The notes under the pieces: generated by a model
Told to the model about the DNA's origin: nothing
What the model saw: the letters and a program-made list of their open reading frames with translations, nothing else
Database searches by the model: none
Position numbers and translations under genes: made by a program
Shown: positions 37,771 through 46,766 of the stretch, one piece after another
Position numbering within the stretch: the stretch's first letter is position 1
Layout: each line of letters opens with the position of its first letter
Assembly: GCF_050016015.1 (NCBI RefSeq)
Contig: NZ_JBNHEQ010000060.1
Location: 1 to 64,000, forward strand
Direction: 5' to 3'
Length of the DNA stretch: 64,000 nt
From: Trichodesmium sp002260545
Lineage (GTDB): Bacteria > Cyanobacteriota > Cyanobacteriia > Cyanobacteriales > Microcoleaceae

Positions 37771-37915
37771 ATATCAAATCCGCTGGGGAACGGAAGTGAT
37801 ATAATTCTACCATCAGAAAAGAGCGAAAACTCCTAGTTTATGGAGGGTTTGGAGAGGGTTTGGAGACCAAACCCCTACGGGGCAAGAATTCTACCGATAC
37901 TACCGGATTTGATAT
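37771..37915. mobile_element. Inverted-repeat element, family 4 (copy b)
   Basis: Ends ATATCAAATCCGC and CCGGATTTGATAT. The interior is unlike that of the other copies (GGGTTTGGAGA tandem), so only the ends are conserved. Confidence 0.65.
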
Positions 37916-38175
37916 TACTGATTAAATCTCAAAGTATTTACAGATAAAGGTTTTAGCCTTTTTAAGTCGGGAAAAAGTACCTAGTTTTGAGCTGCTTTAT
38001 GCACGGTTCCCGAAAAATCAAAAAGTTAGCATTTTGGGAAACACAAGAGTTGAGCAAAAAAATTACTCCCATACGGACGTTGCACAGGCAAAAATGCGTT
38101 TTCCGTTCCGGAATGCTCCGCTTTCCATGTTGCGCAGCAAAACGTCCCTACCTACTCCCCTACTCCCCTACTCCC
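37915..38175 (+). mobile_element. Inverted-repeat element, family 1 (copy c)
   Basis: Starts ACTGATTAAATCTC, with AAAGGTTTTAGCCTTTTTAA, then TGCACGGTTCCCGAAAAATC and AAAGTTAGCATTTTG as in the other copies. Inside sits an 81-bp expanded palindrome element (38071-38151: ACGGACGTTGC ... AACGTCCCTAC). The right end with CTACTCCC units meets the 3' end of the caspase gene. The left end joins the family 4 element directly. Confidence 0.6.
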
Positions 38176-39444
38176 CTACTTAAGAAAGTAACCCTCTTCC
38201 CACGAACCTGCTTCACATTTGATTAGACGCTCCAGGATAGCGATCGCTTCTTTATCTGAATCATATCTAATCTTTTGTTCTACACCAATATTAATTAATT
38301 CCATTCCTAAGCGGAGAAAATATGCTCGTTCAATTTGATTATTAATTTCTTGTTCTGTTATACTTCCTAAACCATTTTCTATGTAAGATTTTTGAAAGTC
38401 TAAGTTAAACATTTTGACTATTGATTTAACTACATATTGTTGTTCTGGTCTTGCTTTAGATAAAAGATTAATAATTGGTTGTTCCCAGATTAATTCAATA
38501 TCAGCATTAGTTGCCTGATTTTGTAACCATACTTCTGAAGTTGAAACAGGCAAATCAATTGTTTCTTCATCTACTTTTGCAAAGCTATGAGCTTCAGCAT
38601 AACTAATTTTTCCATCTCGATTATAATCTGCTGAAGTCACCCTTTTACCAGTACGACTATAACCACTTAATCCGGCAAAAAAACTGGAACTATAATCTTT
38701 ATAATCTGCTTCGTTTACTTCTGGAGTACAACCTACTGAAGGTAAAGTTTTTATAGTAGCAAAAAAGCCACAACGAGTCTGAAGTGCTACAGGTTTATTA
38801 GGGTCGCCTCCTTGATAAATAATATTAGCAAATGACCCGGAAAAACATTGAGCCATCATTGTTACTACTGGAGTATCTTGGGGTAATTTATCTAACATTT
38901 GTGATAATTCCTGAACTGTTAGAGCTTCATTTTCCCAAAGCATTAGAGCGTTGTTATTAGAATTATTTGGGTTTTCAATTCCATGACCTGTAAAGTAAAA
39001 AAATATGGGTTGTCTAGAAATTTGTTCTCCAGTTTTTTGGAACCAATTCTGGAGATTTGTGAAAGTAGCTTTACCTTGAACATCAGGAATTTCTGGTACT
39101 TTAAATTTCTGCTTTCCTAGTTTTTCAAGATAGCGAATTGTTGCTTTTCCATCATTGCCATTAGCAAAAAATATTGAGGCTGAAAATGGGTTATATCCCA
39201 TTTTTTCTAGGGTACGTTGAAAGTAAAGTACATTTTTTTCAATGGCAATTTCATTTTGTTCTTTAGTACCACCTCCTCCAAATACTAAAAAGTTTGGTTG
39301 TTGTTGGTTAGTTGGGCAATTATGAGTTTTTTGTTGGCTGAATTTAGTTGAATTGTTATTTGCAAATGCTAACTTTGGGTAACTTCCGATAATCACAAAA
39401 ATTAATCCTAATAATATCTTGGCAAACTGAGATTTTCTCTGCAT
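38176..39444 (-). CDS. Secreted caspase-like cysteine protease (C13/C14 clan)
   Basis: 422 aa. Signal peptide about 1-28 (ends AFANNN). The caspase-fold core shows the catalytic histidine in FFYFTGHGIEN (His about 154) and the catalytic cysteine in VVTMMAQCFSGSF (Cys about 199). The -QCFSG- context resembles legumain-type (C13) and cyanobacterial metacaspase-like enzymes. Between core and tail lies an EF-hand-like loop, DYNRDGKISYAEA (about 272-284), which suggests calcium binding. The C-terminal 110 residues are helical. It is convergent with the trypsin-like genes. Upstream, its promoter and signal-peptide region are present in three tandem copies (39278-39960). The last residues (FLK) lie at the edge of a repeat element. 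Confidence 0.85.
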   Translation of the reverse strand: MQRKSQFAKILLGLIFVIIGSYPKLAFANNNSTKFSQQKTHNCPTNQQQPNFLVFGGGGTKEQNEIAIEKNVLYFQRTLEKMGYNPFSASIFFANGNDGKATIRYLEKLGKQKFKVPEIPDVQGKATFTNLQNWFQKTGEQISRQPIFFYFTGHGIENPNNSNNNALMLWENEALTVQELSQMLDKLPQDTPVVTMMAQCFSGSFANIIYQGGDPNKPVALQTRCGFFATIKTLPSVGCTPEVNEADYKDYSSSFFAGLSGYSRTGKRVTSADYNRDGKISYAEAHSFAKVDEETIDLPVSTSEVWLQNQATNADIELIWEQPIINLLSKARPEQQYVVKSIVKMFNLDFQKSYIENGLGSITEQEINNQIERAYFLRLGMELINIGVEQKIRYDSDKEAIAILERLIKCEAGSWEEGYFLK

Positions 39445-39960
39445 AACTATAATTTATAATTTTCAAATTTTGTCTAGTTTATGATTTATATGAAAATAAA
39501 GATATAAAACCTTTCATTCTCCAAATACTAAAAAGTTTGGTTGTTGTTGGTTAGTTGGGCAATTATGAGTTTTTTGTTGGCTGAATTTAGTTGAATTGTT
39601 ATTTGCAAATGCTAACTTTGGGTAACTTCCGATAATCACAAAAATTAATCCTAATAATATCTTGGCAAACTGAGATTTTCTCTGCATAACTATAATTTAT
39701 AATTTTCAAATTTTGTCTAGTTTATGATTTATATGAAAATAAAGATATAAAACCTTTCATTCTCCAAATACTAAAAAGTTTGGTTGTTGTTGGTTAGTTG
39801 GGCAATTATTAGTTTTTTTTGCTCAATTTATTTGAGTTGTTCTTGGCAAATGCTAAGTTTTGGTAACTTCCGATAATCACAAAAATTAATCCTAATAATA
39901 TCTTGGGAAACTGAGATTTTCTCTGCATAACTATAATTTATAATTTTTAGATTTTGTGTA
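39278..39960 (-). repeat. Tandem triplication of the caspase leader and promoter
   Basis: Equivalent CCAAATACTAAAAAG points occur at 39278 (inside the gene), 39521 and 39764, a period of exactly 243 bp. Copies 1 and 2 are identical over the visible unit; copy 3 is diverged and frayed past 39960. Each unit has the upstream region, the ATG and the signal-peptide codons. Confidence 0.92.
39514..39687 (-). pseudogene. Truncated leader copy: 57-codon open frame
   Basis: Second copy of the caspase 5' end. It keeps the ATG (39685-39687) and the whole signal peptide, then 29 mature residues through QQPNFLVFG, adds E and stops at TGA (39514-39516) at the duplication joint. If expressed, it would export a 29-residue peptide. 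It is more likely a by-product of the duplication. A third copy begins at ATG 39926-39928 and breaks down after about 40 codons. Confidence 0.6.
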
Positions 39961-40268
39961 AGGATTTAGCCGTCATCTATCATTTATGAGTTCTTAACTC
40001 ATTATTTTGGCAATAGTAATTAGTCTCCAAGAAGTGAAATATCAAGAAAAATATCATCAGTTAATCTTAGTAAATTATTACTTTCAAAAGCCGATAGCTG
40101 ACAGCTAATACCTGAATACTTATAATTTTGTCTACTTTCTGATTTACCTAAAGATAAAGGTCTAAAACCTTTCATTTTTAGGATAAAAAAAGAGAAAAAA
40201 AGAAATAAGATTTCCTTATATTCAGTCAACTAAAGTTTTCCTGGAGGTAATTATCAATTATCCATTAA
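39961..40268. other. Spacer, no supported gene
   Basis: Holds AGCCGTCATC-type spacer motifs, TTTTAGGATAAAAAAAGAG and the edge of an AT-rich repeat (TAATTATCAATTATCC at 40249). A 69-codon frame here looks spurious. Confidence 0.4.
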
Positions 40269-41126
40269 TTAAAAAATACTTCTTATAGCGGTGATTAATC
40301 CTTGACAGACTCCTGTGAGAAAATCTAAATCTAAAGTTTCAAGAGTATCACTGTTTTGATGATAATTAGGATTTCGCATATTTGCAGTATCGGTAATCAT
40401 TATAGCTTTATATCCTCTATCCCAAAATGGTGCATGGTCACTGCGACGGGTATCGGGAACAATTAAACCTCTATTTGGTACTGGCAAGCACTGACAATTA
40501 GTTCCTATTTTATTGATATTTATACTCATTTGGAACATATCAATAACAGTCAATAAATTACCAATTAATGCAATAAAATTACCCTGGTTTGGATAAAAAT
40601 ATTTTAATCCAGGAGGATAACTTTGAGAATTGGGATTAGAGTCACAATAACCAAGCATTTCTAGAGATATCATTAGTCTAAGTTGTTGTTGTTTTTGTTT
40701 GAGTTTTTCTGCATAATGTTCACTTCCTAATAATCCATATTCTTCCATATCAAAGGCAACTAAACTAACTGGATATTTAAAAGGTTGAGAAGAAAATTCT
40801 CTAGCTAATTCTAGTAAAACTGCTACTCCAGTACCATTATCATCTGCTCCTGCTGTACCTGGTACTGTGTCATAATGAGCGCCAATTAATATTGGTGGTA
40901 ATTCTCGTGTTTTATTGTTGTTCAAAGAAGGTAAATTCAAGATTAAATTTTGATGATTTTTGCCTGTAACTTGAAATTCATCAATTTCTACATTTCCGAA
41001 CTGTGATAATTCCTGATAAATATATTGTCTGACATAAAAATGTCCTATTGATGAAAAATATGGGTCGCGATCGCGCACTATTTCTTTTAGATGATTTTGT
41101 AATCTTGTCTGTAAATCAAAAGTCAT
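40269..41126 (-). CDS. M28-family zinc aminopeptidase
   Basis: 285 aa di-zinc exopeptidase of the M28 family. Metal ligands visible: His in LIGAHYDTVPG (about 98), Asp in GADDNGTGVAVL (about 112), Glu-Glu in AFDMEEYGLLG (about 145), Asp in RSDHAPFWDRG (about 228), and His in NPNYHQNSDTLE (about 255). There is no signal peptide, so it is probably cytoplasmic. Length matches single-domain M28 enzymes. It lies near the caspase and trypsin genes but 800 bp away behind a spacer, so its grouping with them is uncertain. Confidence 0.9.
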   Translation of the reverse strand: MTFDLQTRLQNHLKEIVRDRDPYFSSIGHFYVRQYIYQELSQFGNVEIDEFQVTGKNHQNLILNLPSLNNNKTRELPPILIGAHYDTVPGTAGADDNGTGVAVLLELAREFSSQPFKYPVSLVAFDMEEYGLLGSEHYAEKLKQKQQQLRLMISLEMLGYCDSNPNSQSYPPGLKYFYPNQGNFIALIGNLLTVIDMFQMSININKIGTNCQCLPVPNRGLIVPDTRRSDHAPFWDRGYKAIMITDTANMRNPNYHQNSDTLETLDLDFLTGVCQGLITAIRSIF

Positions 41127-41160
41127 GTTTTTTATTATTAGAACATACGCACCCCAACTA

Positions 41161-41228
41161 AGAAACCGGGTTTATTAGCCTAATTTAATAGTTGATATTG
41201 CAAATTTTAGTTCATAAACCCGGTTTCT
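41161..41228. repeat. AGAAACCGGGTTT inverted repeat
   Basis: AGAAACCGGGTTTAT and ATAAACCCGGTTTCT, separated by about 38 bp, lie between the EamA gene and the M28 gene on the minus strand. The same pair is nested in the element at 22625-22763. It may act as a hairpin between the two genes. Confidence 0.7.
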
Positions 41229-41241
41229 GTATAAGTCATGA

Positions 41242-42114
41242 TTATTTAAGTTGAGAAATAGTAATTAAAAATACTCCTGATACCATAATTGCTGCACCTA
41301 ATAATCGTTCTTTGATGCCTTTTTCTTTGAGAATTATTTTTCCCAAAATAACGCTAAATAATGCACTTGTTCTTTTAACAGAAATTACATAGGCAACAAA
41401 GGTAAGATTTATGGATATCATTTGACATCCCATTGCAACGGAATTAATCATACCATAGACTGCTAATTTCCAGCCACCAGTTTTAGGTTTATATAGATTC
41501 TGATGTGATTTATATAAAACAATAGGTAACAGCAAAATTGATATGGTGAAAAAGACGGAAATTCCCCAAAAAATAGGTGAAGAATTTTGCACACCTATTT
41601 TATCAAAATTAGCGCTAATACTCCAAATAAAAGCTACTAACAGAGCTAGTCGTGAACCTTTATTAGTAATTATTGCTCTAAAAGGAGCTAAATATCCTTT
41701 CTGTTTCTCTTTAATATTTAATAGATAGGAACCTACTACAATTAATAATACACCAGTCATACCCAGTGGTTGAGGAAATTCTCCGATAATTAATGGGGAA
41801 GTTACTAACAAAAATAAGGGACTAAAAGTGGTGACAGGAGCAATAATTGATAAGTCAGAAATTTTAATAGCTCTGAGGTAAAGGATGTAGGCGATCGCGT
41901 TCAAAGAACTACCAACTGATAGAGCTAACCAAAAATTATTTCCTAACTGAGGAATGTCAATTAAAAATAATAGGGGACTTAAAAATAAAGAGGTAAAAAA
42001 TGTCAGACTACATCCAATAATATACTCATCAAAATTTTTTAGTTGTGTCTTATTATAAACATCTTTCATAGATTGAAGAAAAGCTACTGAAGTAGCGAAA
42101 AAAAGCCAAGGCAT
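41242..42114 (-). CDS. EamA/DMT-family transporter
   Basis: 290 aa with ten hydrophobic segments in two EamA repeats (about 5-130 and 150-285), each ending near GVLLIVVGSYLL and GAAIMVSGVFLI. It belongs to the drug/metabolite transporter superfamily; substrate unknown. The loop KEKGIKERLLGA between helices 9 and 10 is typical. It is 115 bp upstream of the M28 peptidase on the same strand, and a shared transcript is possible. A short in-frame ATG start with an AAAG-rich leader is used. Confidence 0.85.
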   Translation of the reverse strand: MPWLFFATSVAFLQSMKDVYNKTQLKNFDEYIIGCSLTFFTSLFLSPLLFLIDIPQLGNNFWLALSVGSSLNAIAYILYLRAIKISDLSIIAPVTTFSPLFLLVTSPLIIGEFPQPLGMTGVLLIVVGSYLLNIKEKQKGYLAPFRAIITNKGSRLALLVAFIWSISANFDKIGVQNSSPIFWGISVFFTISILLLPIVLYKSHQNLYKPKTGGWKLAVYGMINSVAMGCQMISINLTFVAYVISVKRTSALFSVILGKIILKEKGIKERLLGAAIMVSGVFLITISQLK

Positions 42115-43051
42115 TGATTATTTTCCTGCTTAACTAAATAATTTTAATAGTAGGTGTGGGTTCCGTATTAAATTAAAAAATTCACCCCCAATGATATTAA
42201 TGCACAAAATTAGTATTGTAGTAGACCAACAAATCTAAAATGGTGCCCTGCATCATTGGGGGGCGGGTTTATCTAACTTTAGGTGAAAGCTCGCGTTAAT
42301 TTAACGGGGAAACCCGCCCCTACTATTGCACTATTTAAGGTGTGTCGGTCTAGTAGTAGCGTGTCTAGCTTGAAAATGTGGGTTAAAAAACCTAACCCCC
42401 CAACCCCCTTCCCTGCTAGCGTTGGGGGCATTTCTCCCCTCTCAAGAGCAGGAGAGGGGTTGGGGGAGAGGTCTTCCCTCGTTGCTCGCTCCTAACACAC
42501 AATTTTAGTCTGAACACGCGCCTACTCTTGGTTGTTGTTTTTTGTCTGTTTTGGGTTTCACTATCGTTCTACCCAACCTACATTTTTAATAGATGTCTGA
42601 ATTTCTGATGCGATCGCCTCCTTTTGCGTACAAAGTAGTAAATATTACTAATTTATATTCCGCACTTAAACTGGAATGAGATTTTTTGGCCTACCGAATA
42701 TCACTATATTATTAAGTAAAATAAATCACATATAAATTAAGTACTTACACGAGTCATACTATTTTCTGGCAGTTCCGATACAGTGTGAAAGTAAAATCTT
42801 ATTTCTCTAAAAGCCTTTGATAGCAAAGCTTTTATAATATTTGTCTATACTTAATTCATTATTTGATTTAAAAAGCAGTAATTAAGATCATTGATTTTTA
42901 TGATTTTTATCACAGTATAAAAGTTTGAAAATATATCAAAATAGATACAAGAAAGCAGGCGGTTCATCTACAACATAAAAGTTGGATGTTACTAAAATAT
43001 AGCCTACTTTAATTTTAAAAGTAACTAATTACACCAACATAAACAAAAACC
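42115..43051. other. Spacer with GC-rich repeats and PEP-CTERM gene promoter
   Basis: At about 42254-42322 is an inverted pair GGGGGCGGGTTTA ... GGGAAACCCGCCCC. From 42355 to 42525 is a pyrimidine/purine-skewed block (CCCCCAACCCCCTTCC, GGTTGGGGGAGAGG) ending in GTTGCTCGCTCCTAA, a motif found again at 44920. Both look like dispersed repeats. No gene. Confidence 0.45.
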
Positions 43052-43720
43052 ATGATCAATAACATTGTTAACTCTAAATTCTTTGCTGGTTTAACTGCTG
43101 CAGCTGCATCTGTTAGCGTAATGACTACTGGTGGTACTGCTAATGCTGCTGCTCTAATTGGGGAATTTCAATTTGCTGGTCTCGGTGTTGCTGAAATTAC
43201 AGAAGACTACCTGAATTTCAATCCAAACCCAAGCACTCTTTTTCTTAGCCCTATTACTGCAACAGGAAGTTTTAATCAATTTGCTGGTATAAGCACAACT
43301 ATTGAAGGACCTGTAGAATTTGCTCCATTTTCAGCACCTGAGAAATTCATAGATTTTGGTGGTGGTAATGAATTTAAACTACAGGAAGCTTCTTTAGGAG
43401 AAGTTATTCAGAGTGGAGAGAATGCATCTTTAGATGTAATCCTCTATGGAACATTTTTCAGTGCAGATGGCGATGAAAGTTATGGTGCAGGTAACATAAC
43501 ACTTCAATTTAACGATACATTAGCAAGTACAATTAAGGCACAGCTTGAAGCTGGTGAGACATTTACAGCTCAATTCTCTGGTGCTGTCTTTTCTACTACG
43601 GATTACCTTGGCAGTGATGTTTTATCTGAGACTGTACCTGAACCTTCTTCTATACTTGGTTTAGGTTTATTTGCTGGTGCAGGTATTTTATCCAAAAAGA
43701 AATTATCCAAAAAGGCTTAA
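43052..43720 (+). CDS. PEP-CTERM sorting-domain protein
   Basis: 222 aa exported protein. Signal peptide about 1-32 (ends TANAAA). The body is beta-rich with no catalytic motif. At the C-terminus, VPEPSSILGLGLFAGAGIL (about 193-211) followed by KKKLSKKA is the PEP-CTERM signal: the VPEP motif, one hydrophobic helix and a basic cluster. In organisms with exosortase, this directs cutting and surface attachment or release. Such proteins are often coregulated with exopolysaccharide. It is monocistronic, with a strong terminator 22 bp past the stop. No exosortase gene is in the window. Confidence 0.93.
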   Translation: MINNIVNSKFFAGLTAAAASVSVMTTGGTANAAALIGEFQFAGLGVAEITEDYLNFNPNPSTLFLSPITATGSFNQFAGISTTIEGPVEFAPFSAPEKFIDFGGGNEFKLQEASLGEVIQSGENASLDVILYGTFFSADGDESYGAGNITLQFNDTLASTIKAQLEAGETFTAQFSGAVFSTTDYLGSDVLSETVPEPSSILGLGLFAGAGILSKKKLSKKA

Positions 43721-43741
43721 GTTAAACAAACTTTTCACAAC

Positions 43742-43787
43742 AAAGTCCTGATAATTGCTCACTACTTCAAAGATTATCAGGACTTTA
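43742..43787 (+). terminator. Terminator after the PEP-CTERM gene
   Basis: AAAGTCCTGATAAT pairs with ATTATCAGGACTTT around a 16-base loop. T-rich sequence flanks it on both sides, so it may act in both directions. Confidence 0.88.
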
Positions 43788-44004
43788 TTTAAAATTAAGC
43801 TATTTTTACAAGAGCTTCTTAGTTATGAATGGCTCTTTTTGTTATTTTGAAAATATTATGATCGATAATAAACAGCGTTTGAAACAACGCAATAATAGTA
43901 AATAGAAAAAAATATGTTATATGATTTCCAGTTGAATACTGATAATTAAAGTTTGTAGTATTGAGCTAGCCACAAGATATATCGGGCTAAAGCCCTACTA
44001 CAAA

Positions 44005-44718
44005 CTAATTTCTATCAAATAATTTCAAAGCTAAATCTGGTCTGTCTGTAATTAACGCAAAGGCTCCTTTATTAACAATTTCAGCCATTAATTTTTCATC
44101 ATTAACCGTCCAAACATAGATATTCTTATTCATCAGTTTCATCCGCCACGCAAAACCGAATTTTATTAACTGATAATTAGGGGAAACAAAATCAGCTTTA
44201 GTTGTAAATAAACGAAATTCTGGAAAAATTGCTGATAATCGACTAGGGATTAAATTTTGGGATTTTCCAAATCCTAATAACAACCCAGTTGTAATTTTAT
44301 TATCAGCTTTTTTAACAGCAATAATCGCAGCATCAAGAAAAGATTTAATCACATAATCTTGATAATCTAAATATTTTTTGACTAAATTAACTATCTCCAA
44401 TTCATATCCCGCTTCTTTCAATTCAATATCAAGTTTTATTTTTCCCCGACACAACTTCAGCACATCTTCTACTAATGGAACTTCAAAACCTTTTTGCCGA
44501 GAAATATCTAAAAGTTGTTGATAAGTCAAATCCCTAACTTTGATCCCATCAATTGATTCATCGTGAAAGACAACAAATAAATTATCCTGAGTTTTTCTCA
44601 CATCAAACTCTACCATTGAAACACCTAACTCAATGGCTTTAGCAAAAGATTCTAAAGTATTTTCAAACTTCACCAAGCCAGATGCACCTCGGTGACCAAT
44701 AATTAATGGTTTATTCAT
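44005..44718 (-). CDS. Glycerophosphodiester phosphodiesterase
   Basis: 237 aa TIM-barrel GDPD that hydrolyses glycerophosphodiesters to glycerol 3-phosphate and an alcohol. Catalytic pair: His in IIGHRGASG (about 9) and His in VVFHDESIDG (about 51). Metal ligands: Glu in FENTLESF and the Glu-Asp pair of MVEFDV (about 37). KLDIELKEAG is the later conserved Glu region. I start at ATG 44718; an upstream frame of 28 codons comes wholly from an AT-rich repeat and is not part of the family domain. It is cytoplasmic, with no signal peptide. A small single-domain GDPD of usual size, and monocistronic. Confidence 0.9.
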   Translation of the reverse strand: MNKPLIIGHRGASGLVKFENTLESFAKAIELGVSMVEFDVRKTQDNLFVVFHDESIDGIKVRDLTYQQLLDISRQKGFEVPLVEDVLKLCRGKIKLDIELKEAGYELEIVNLVKKYLDYQDYVIKSFLDAAIIAVKKADNKITTGLLLGFGKSQNLIPSRLSAIFPEFRLFTTKADFVSPNYQLIKFGFAWRMKLMNKNIYVWTVNDEKLMAEIVNKGAFALITDRPDLALKLFDRN

Positions 44719-44885
44719 TAATGGATAATTAATAATGGATAATTGATAATTACCTCTAGTTAAAACCTTGAGGGAATTGAATATAAGGAAATATCCTAGC
44801 ACTTTTTTTCCCTATGGGGGGGAAGCTTTTAACCAAGGTATTTAATTAATAATTATTAATTATTCGGTAATCATTAGCAGAAGTC
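44719..44885. repeat. AT-rich dispersed repeat overlapping a gene start
   Basis: TTCATTAATGGATAATTAAT and GATAATTACCTC, then AAAACCTTGAGGGAATTG, TATCCTAGCACTTTTTTTCC and CTATGGGGGGGAAGC, then ATTAATTATTCGGTAATC. It begins at the start codon of the phosphodiesterase gene, and its CATTAATG includes the ATG. Confidence 0.65.
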
Positions 44886-45045
44886 AACAGTCAAAAGTTT
44901 AATTCTTGCTGTTTTAGGTTGCTCGCTCCTAAACCACAATTTTAGTCTAGACACTGCACTGCAATGATGACCATTTTTTAATTCCTAATATTGAGTTGAA
45001 TCGGCGGTTAATTAAGTAGGCTCGATGCCTACTTAATTAACCATA

Positions 45046-45456
45046 TTACTCTGGAGTTTTCTGATTCTCAATGTACTTTTTCAAAGTAGAAATTGTTACC
45101 CCGCCACAAGAAGCAATAAAATAAGAACCATTCCAGAAAACATCTTTCCAGTAAACAGCATTAATTTGTTCTGCAAATTCTTTTCTTAACCGTCGGCTCG
45201 TAACTGTTTTTATATTATTGACTAGCTTGCTCAACATCACGCTGGGATGATACTGAAACAAAATATGAACATGGTTTTCTTCACCATTAAATTCTATTAA
45301 TTTGCATTCCCATCTAATTAATAATTCTTCCAAAATTTCATTTAAGCGAGTCAGCATTGATGCTGTAAAAACATCTTTCCTGTACTTGGTTGTCAAGATT
45401 AAATGGGCCTTTAAATCTGACACCGAACGACCCCTTGATACAAAATCTGGTTGCAT
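45046..45456 (-). CDS. tnpA: IS200/IS605 Y1 transposase TnpA
   Basis: 136 aa HUH single-strand transposase. The HUH motif is NHVHILF (about residues 60-66). The catalytic tyrosine is in ISTLKKYIENQ near the C-terminus (about Tyr 129). The N-terminal DLKAHLILTTKYRKDVF and VYWKDVFWNGSYFIAS are family-typical. Full length with no frameshift, so it is probably active. It is encoded divergently from tnpB. Confidence 0.93.
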   Translation of the reverse strand: MQPDFVSRGRSVSDLKAHLILTTKYRKDVFTASMLTRLNEILEELLIRWECKLIEFNGEENHVHILFQYHPSVMLSKLVNNIKTVTSRRLRKEFAEQINAVYWKDVFWNGSYFIASCGGVTISTLKKYIENQKTPE

Positions 45457-45517
45457 AATAGTTGTCTTATGGAAAAATTGGTGTTATAATAAAAACCCAC
45501 AACAAGTTAAAGCAGAT

Positions 45518-46766
45518 ATGCGAACTGCTTACCAATACAAGCTTAGACCCAACAAAGACCAGATAGCCACAATAGAATTGTGGTTGGACTTGTTGCGTCG
45601 GCAGTACAACTATCGACTAGGGGAGCGGTTCTCATGGTGGTCATAAAATCGCTGTCCGGTTAACGCTTGTCCCTTGGTGATGCCAATCCCTCAACTAAGA
45701 GATAATCCAGATTATTATTCCCAGAAAAAAGATTTGGTAAATACCAAAGATAAATTTCCTGAATATAAGTTAATTCATTCTCAGGTTTTGCAAGATTGCA
45801 TAAAACGGGTAAAACTTGCCTTTGATAGGTGGTTTAAGGTAGATAAAAACGGGCAGCGATTAGGTAAACCTAGATTTAAAGGAAAAGGACGTTATCGGAG
45901 CTTTACTTATCCCCAAATCAAGCAAGATTGCATTGAGGGAAATAGGATTAATTTACCCAAAATTGGTAAAGTAAAGTTAATTAAACATCGACTGTTACCC
46001 AATGGTTTTCAAATTAAAACTGTTACTATTAGTCGCAAAGCTGATGGTTATTATGTTACGCTATCCCTAGAAGACAAGTCGGTTCCTAAGTTGAATTCTG
46101 ATGTCAAACCCACATCAGAAAATACTCTAGGAATTGACATGGGGTTAAAAGATTTATTGGTAACAAGTGAAGGAGAATCGGTTCCAAGTCCTCAATACTA
46201 TCGAAAATCTCTGCATCGACTAAAAACCTTACAAAAACGTTTATCTCGTAAGAAGAAGGGCAGCAAAAGATGGTTAAAAGCTTTTAAAGCTGTAGCCAAA
46301 CAACACAAAAAAGCTGCCGATAAGCGAAAATATTTTCATTTCAAAACAGCCAATGAATTATTATCAAAAGCTGATATTATTGCCCACGTAGACGCGGAGC
46401 GGCGTGCCGGAGGCAAACTTAAATATTAAGGGGTTGGCAAAAACCAGATTGAGTAAATCAATTAATGATGCTGGATGGGGACAATTCTTGTCTATTCTTA
46501 CTGTCAAAGCCGCAAATGCTGGACAGAAAACTATAGCAGTAAACCCCAAAAATACCAGCCAAGATTGCTCAAATTGTGGTGAAAAAGTCCCTAAAGAATT
46601 GTCGCAAAGAACCCATTCTTGTCCGCACTGTGGCATAGTAATAGACCGTGATGTAAACGCGGCGATAAATATAAAAAACAGGGCGGTAGGGCATTCCGTC
46701 CTTAAAGCTCGTGGAGCCCGATGCAATAGCAGGGCAGGGAAACGAGAAGCCCACGCCATACCTTAA
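45518..46766 (+). pseudogene. tnpB: TnpB nuclease, nonsense codon plus small-repeat insertion
   Basis: IS605 TnpB, about 400 codons. It starts MRTAYQYKLRPNKDQ at 45518. A TAA at 45644-45646 interrupts an otherwise open frame, where GERFSWWS is followed by NRCPVNACPL in the same frame. The RuvC-I aspartate is in GIDMGLKDLL. At about 46388 an inserted GC-rich repeat breaks the frame exactly at the RuvC-II region (IIAH... LNIKGLAKT), where the catalytic glutamate belongs. The remainder holds the zinc ribbon CSNCGEKVP ... CPHCGIVIDRD and the final catalytic Asp. It is inactive as it stands. A TGTTATAAT promoter precedes it. Confidence 0.88.
46388..46414. repeat. GC-rich short dispersed repeat inserted in tnpB
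   Basis: About 27 bases (GTAGACGCGGAGCGGCGTGC, then CGGAGGC) are foreign to TnpB and very GC-rich next to the AT-rich gene. They shift the frame. Very small mobile repeats of this type have been described in cyanobacteria (SDR elements). Confidence 0.65.

Noticed and set aside
40020..40229. 69-codon minus-strand frame
   Set aside because: Low-complexity start and spacer repeat content; no family resemblance.
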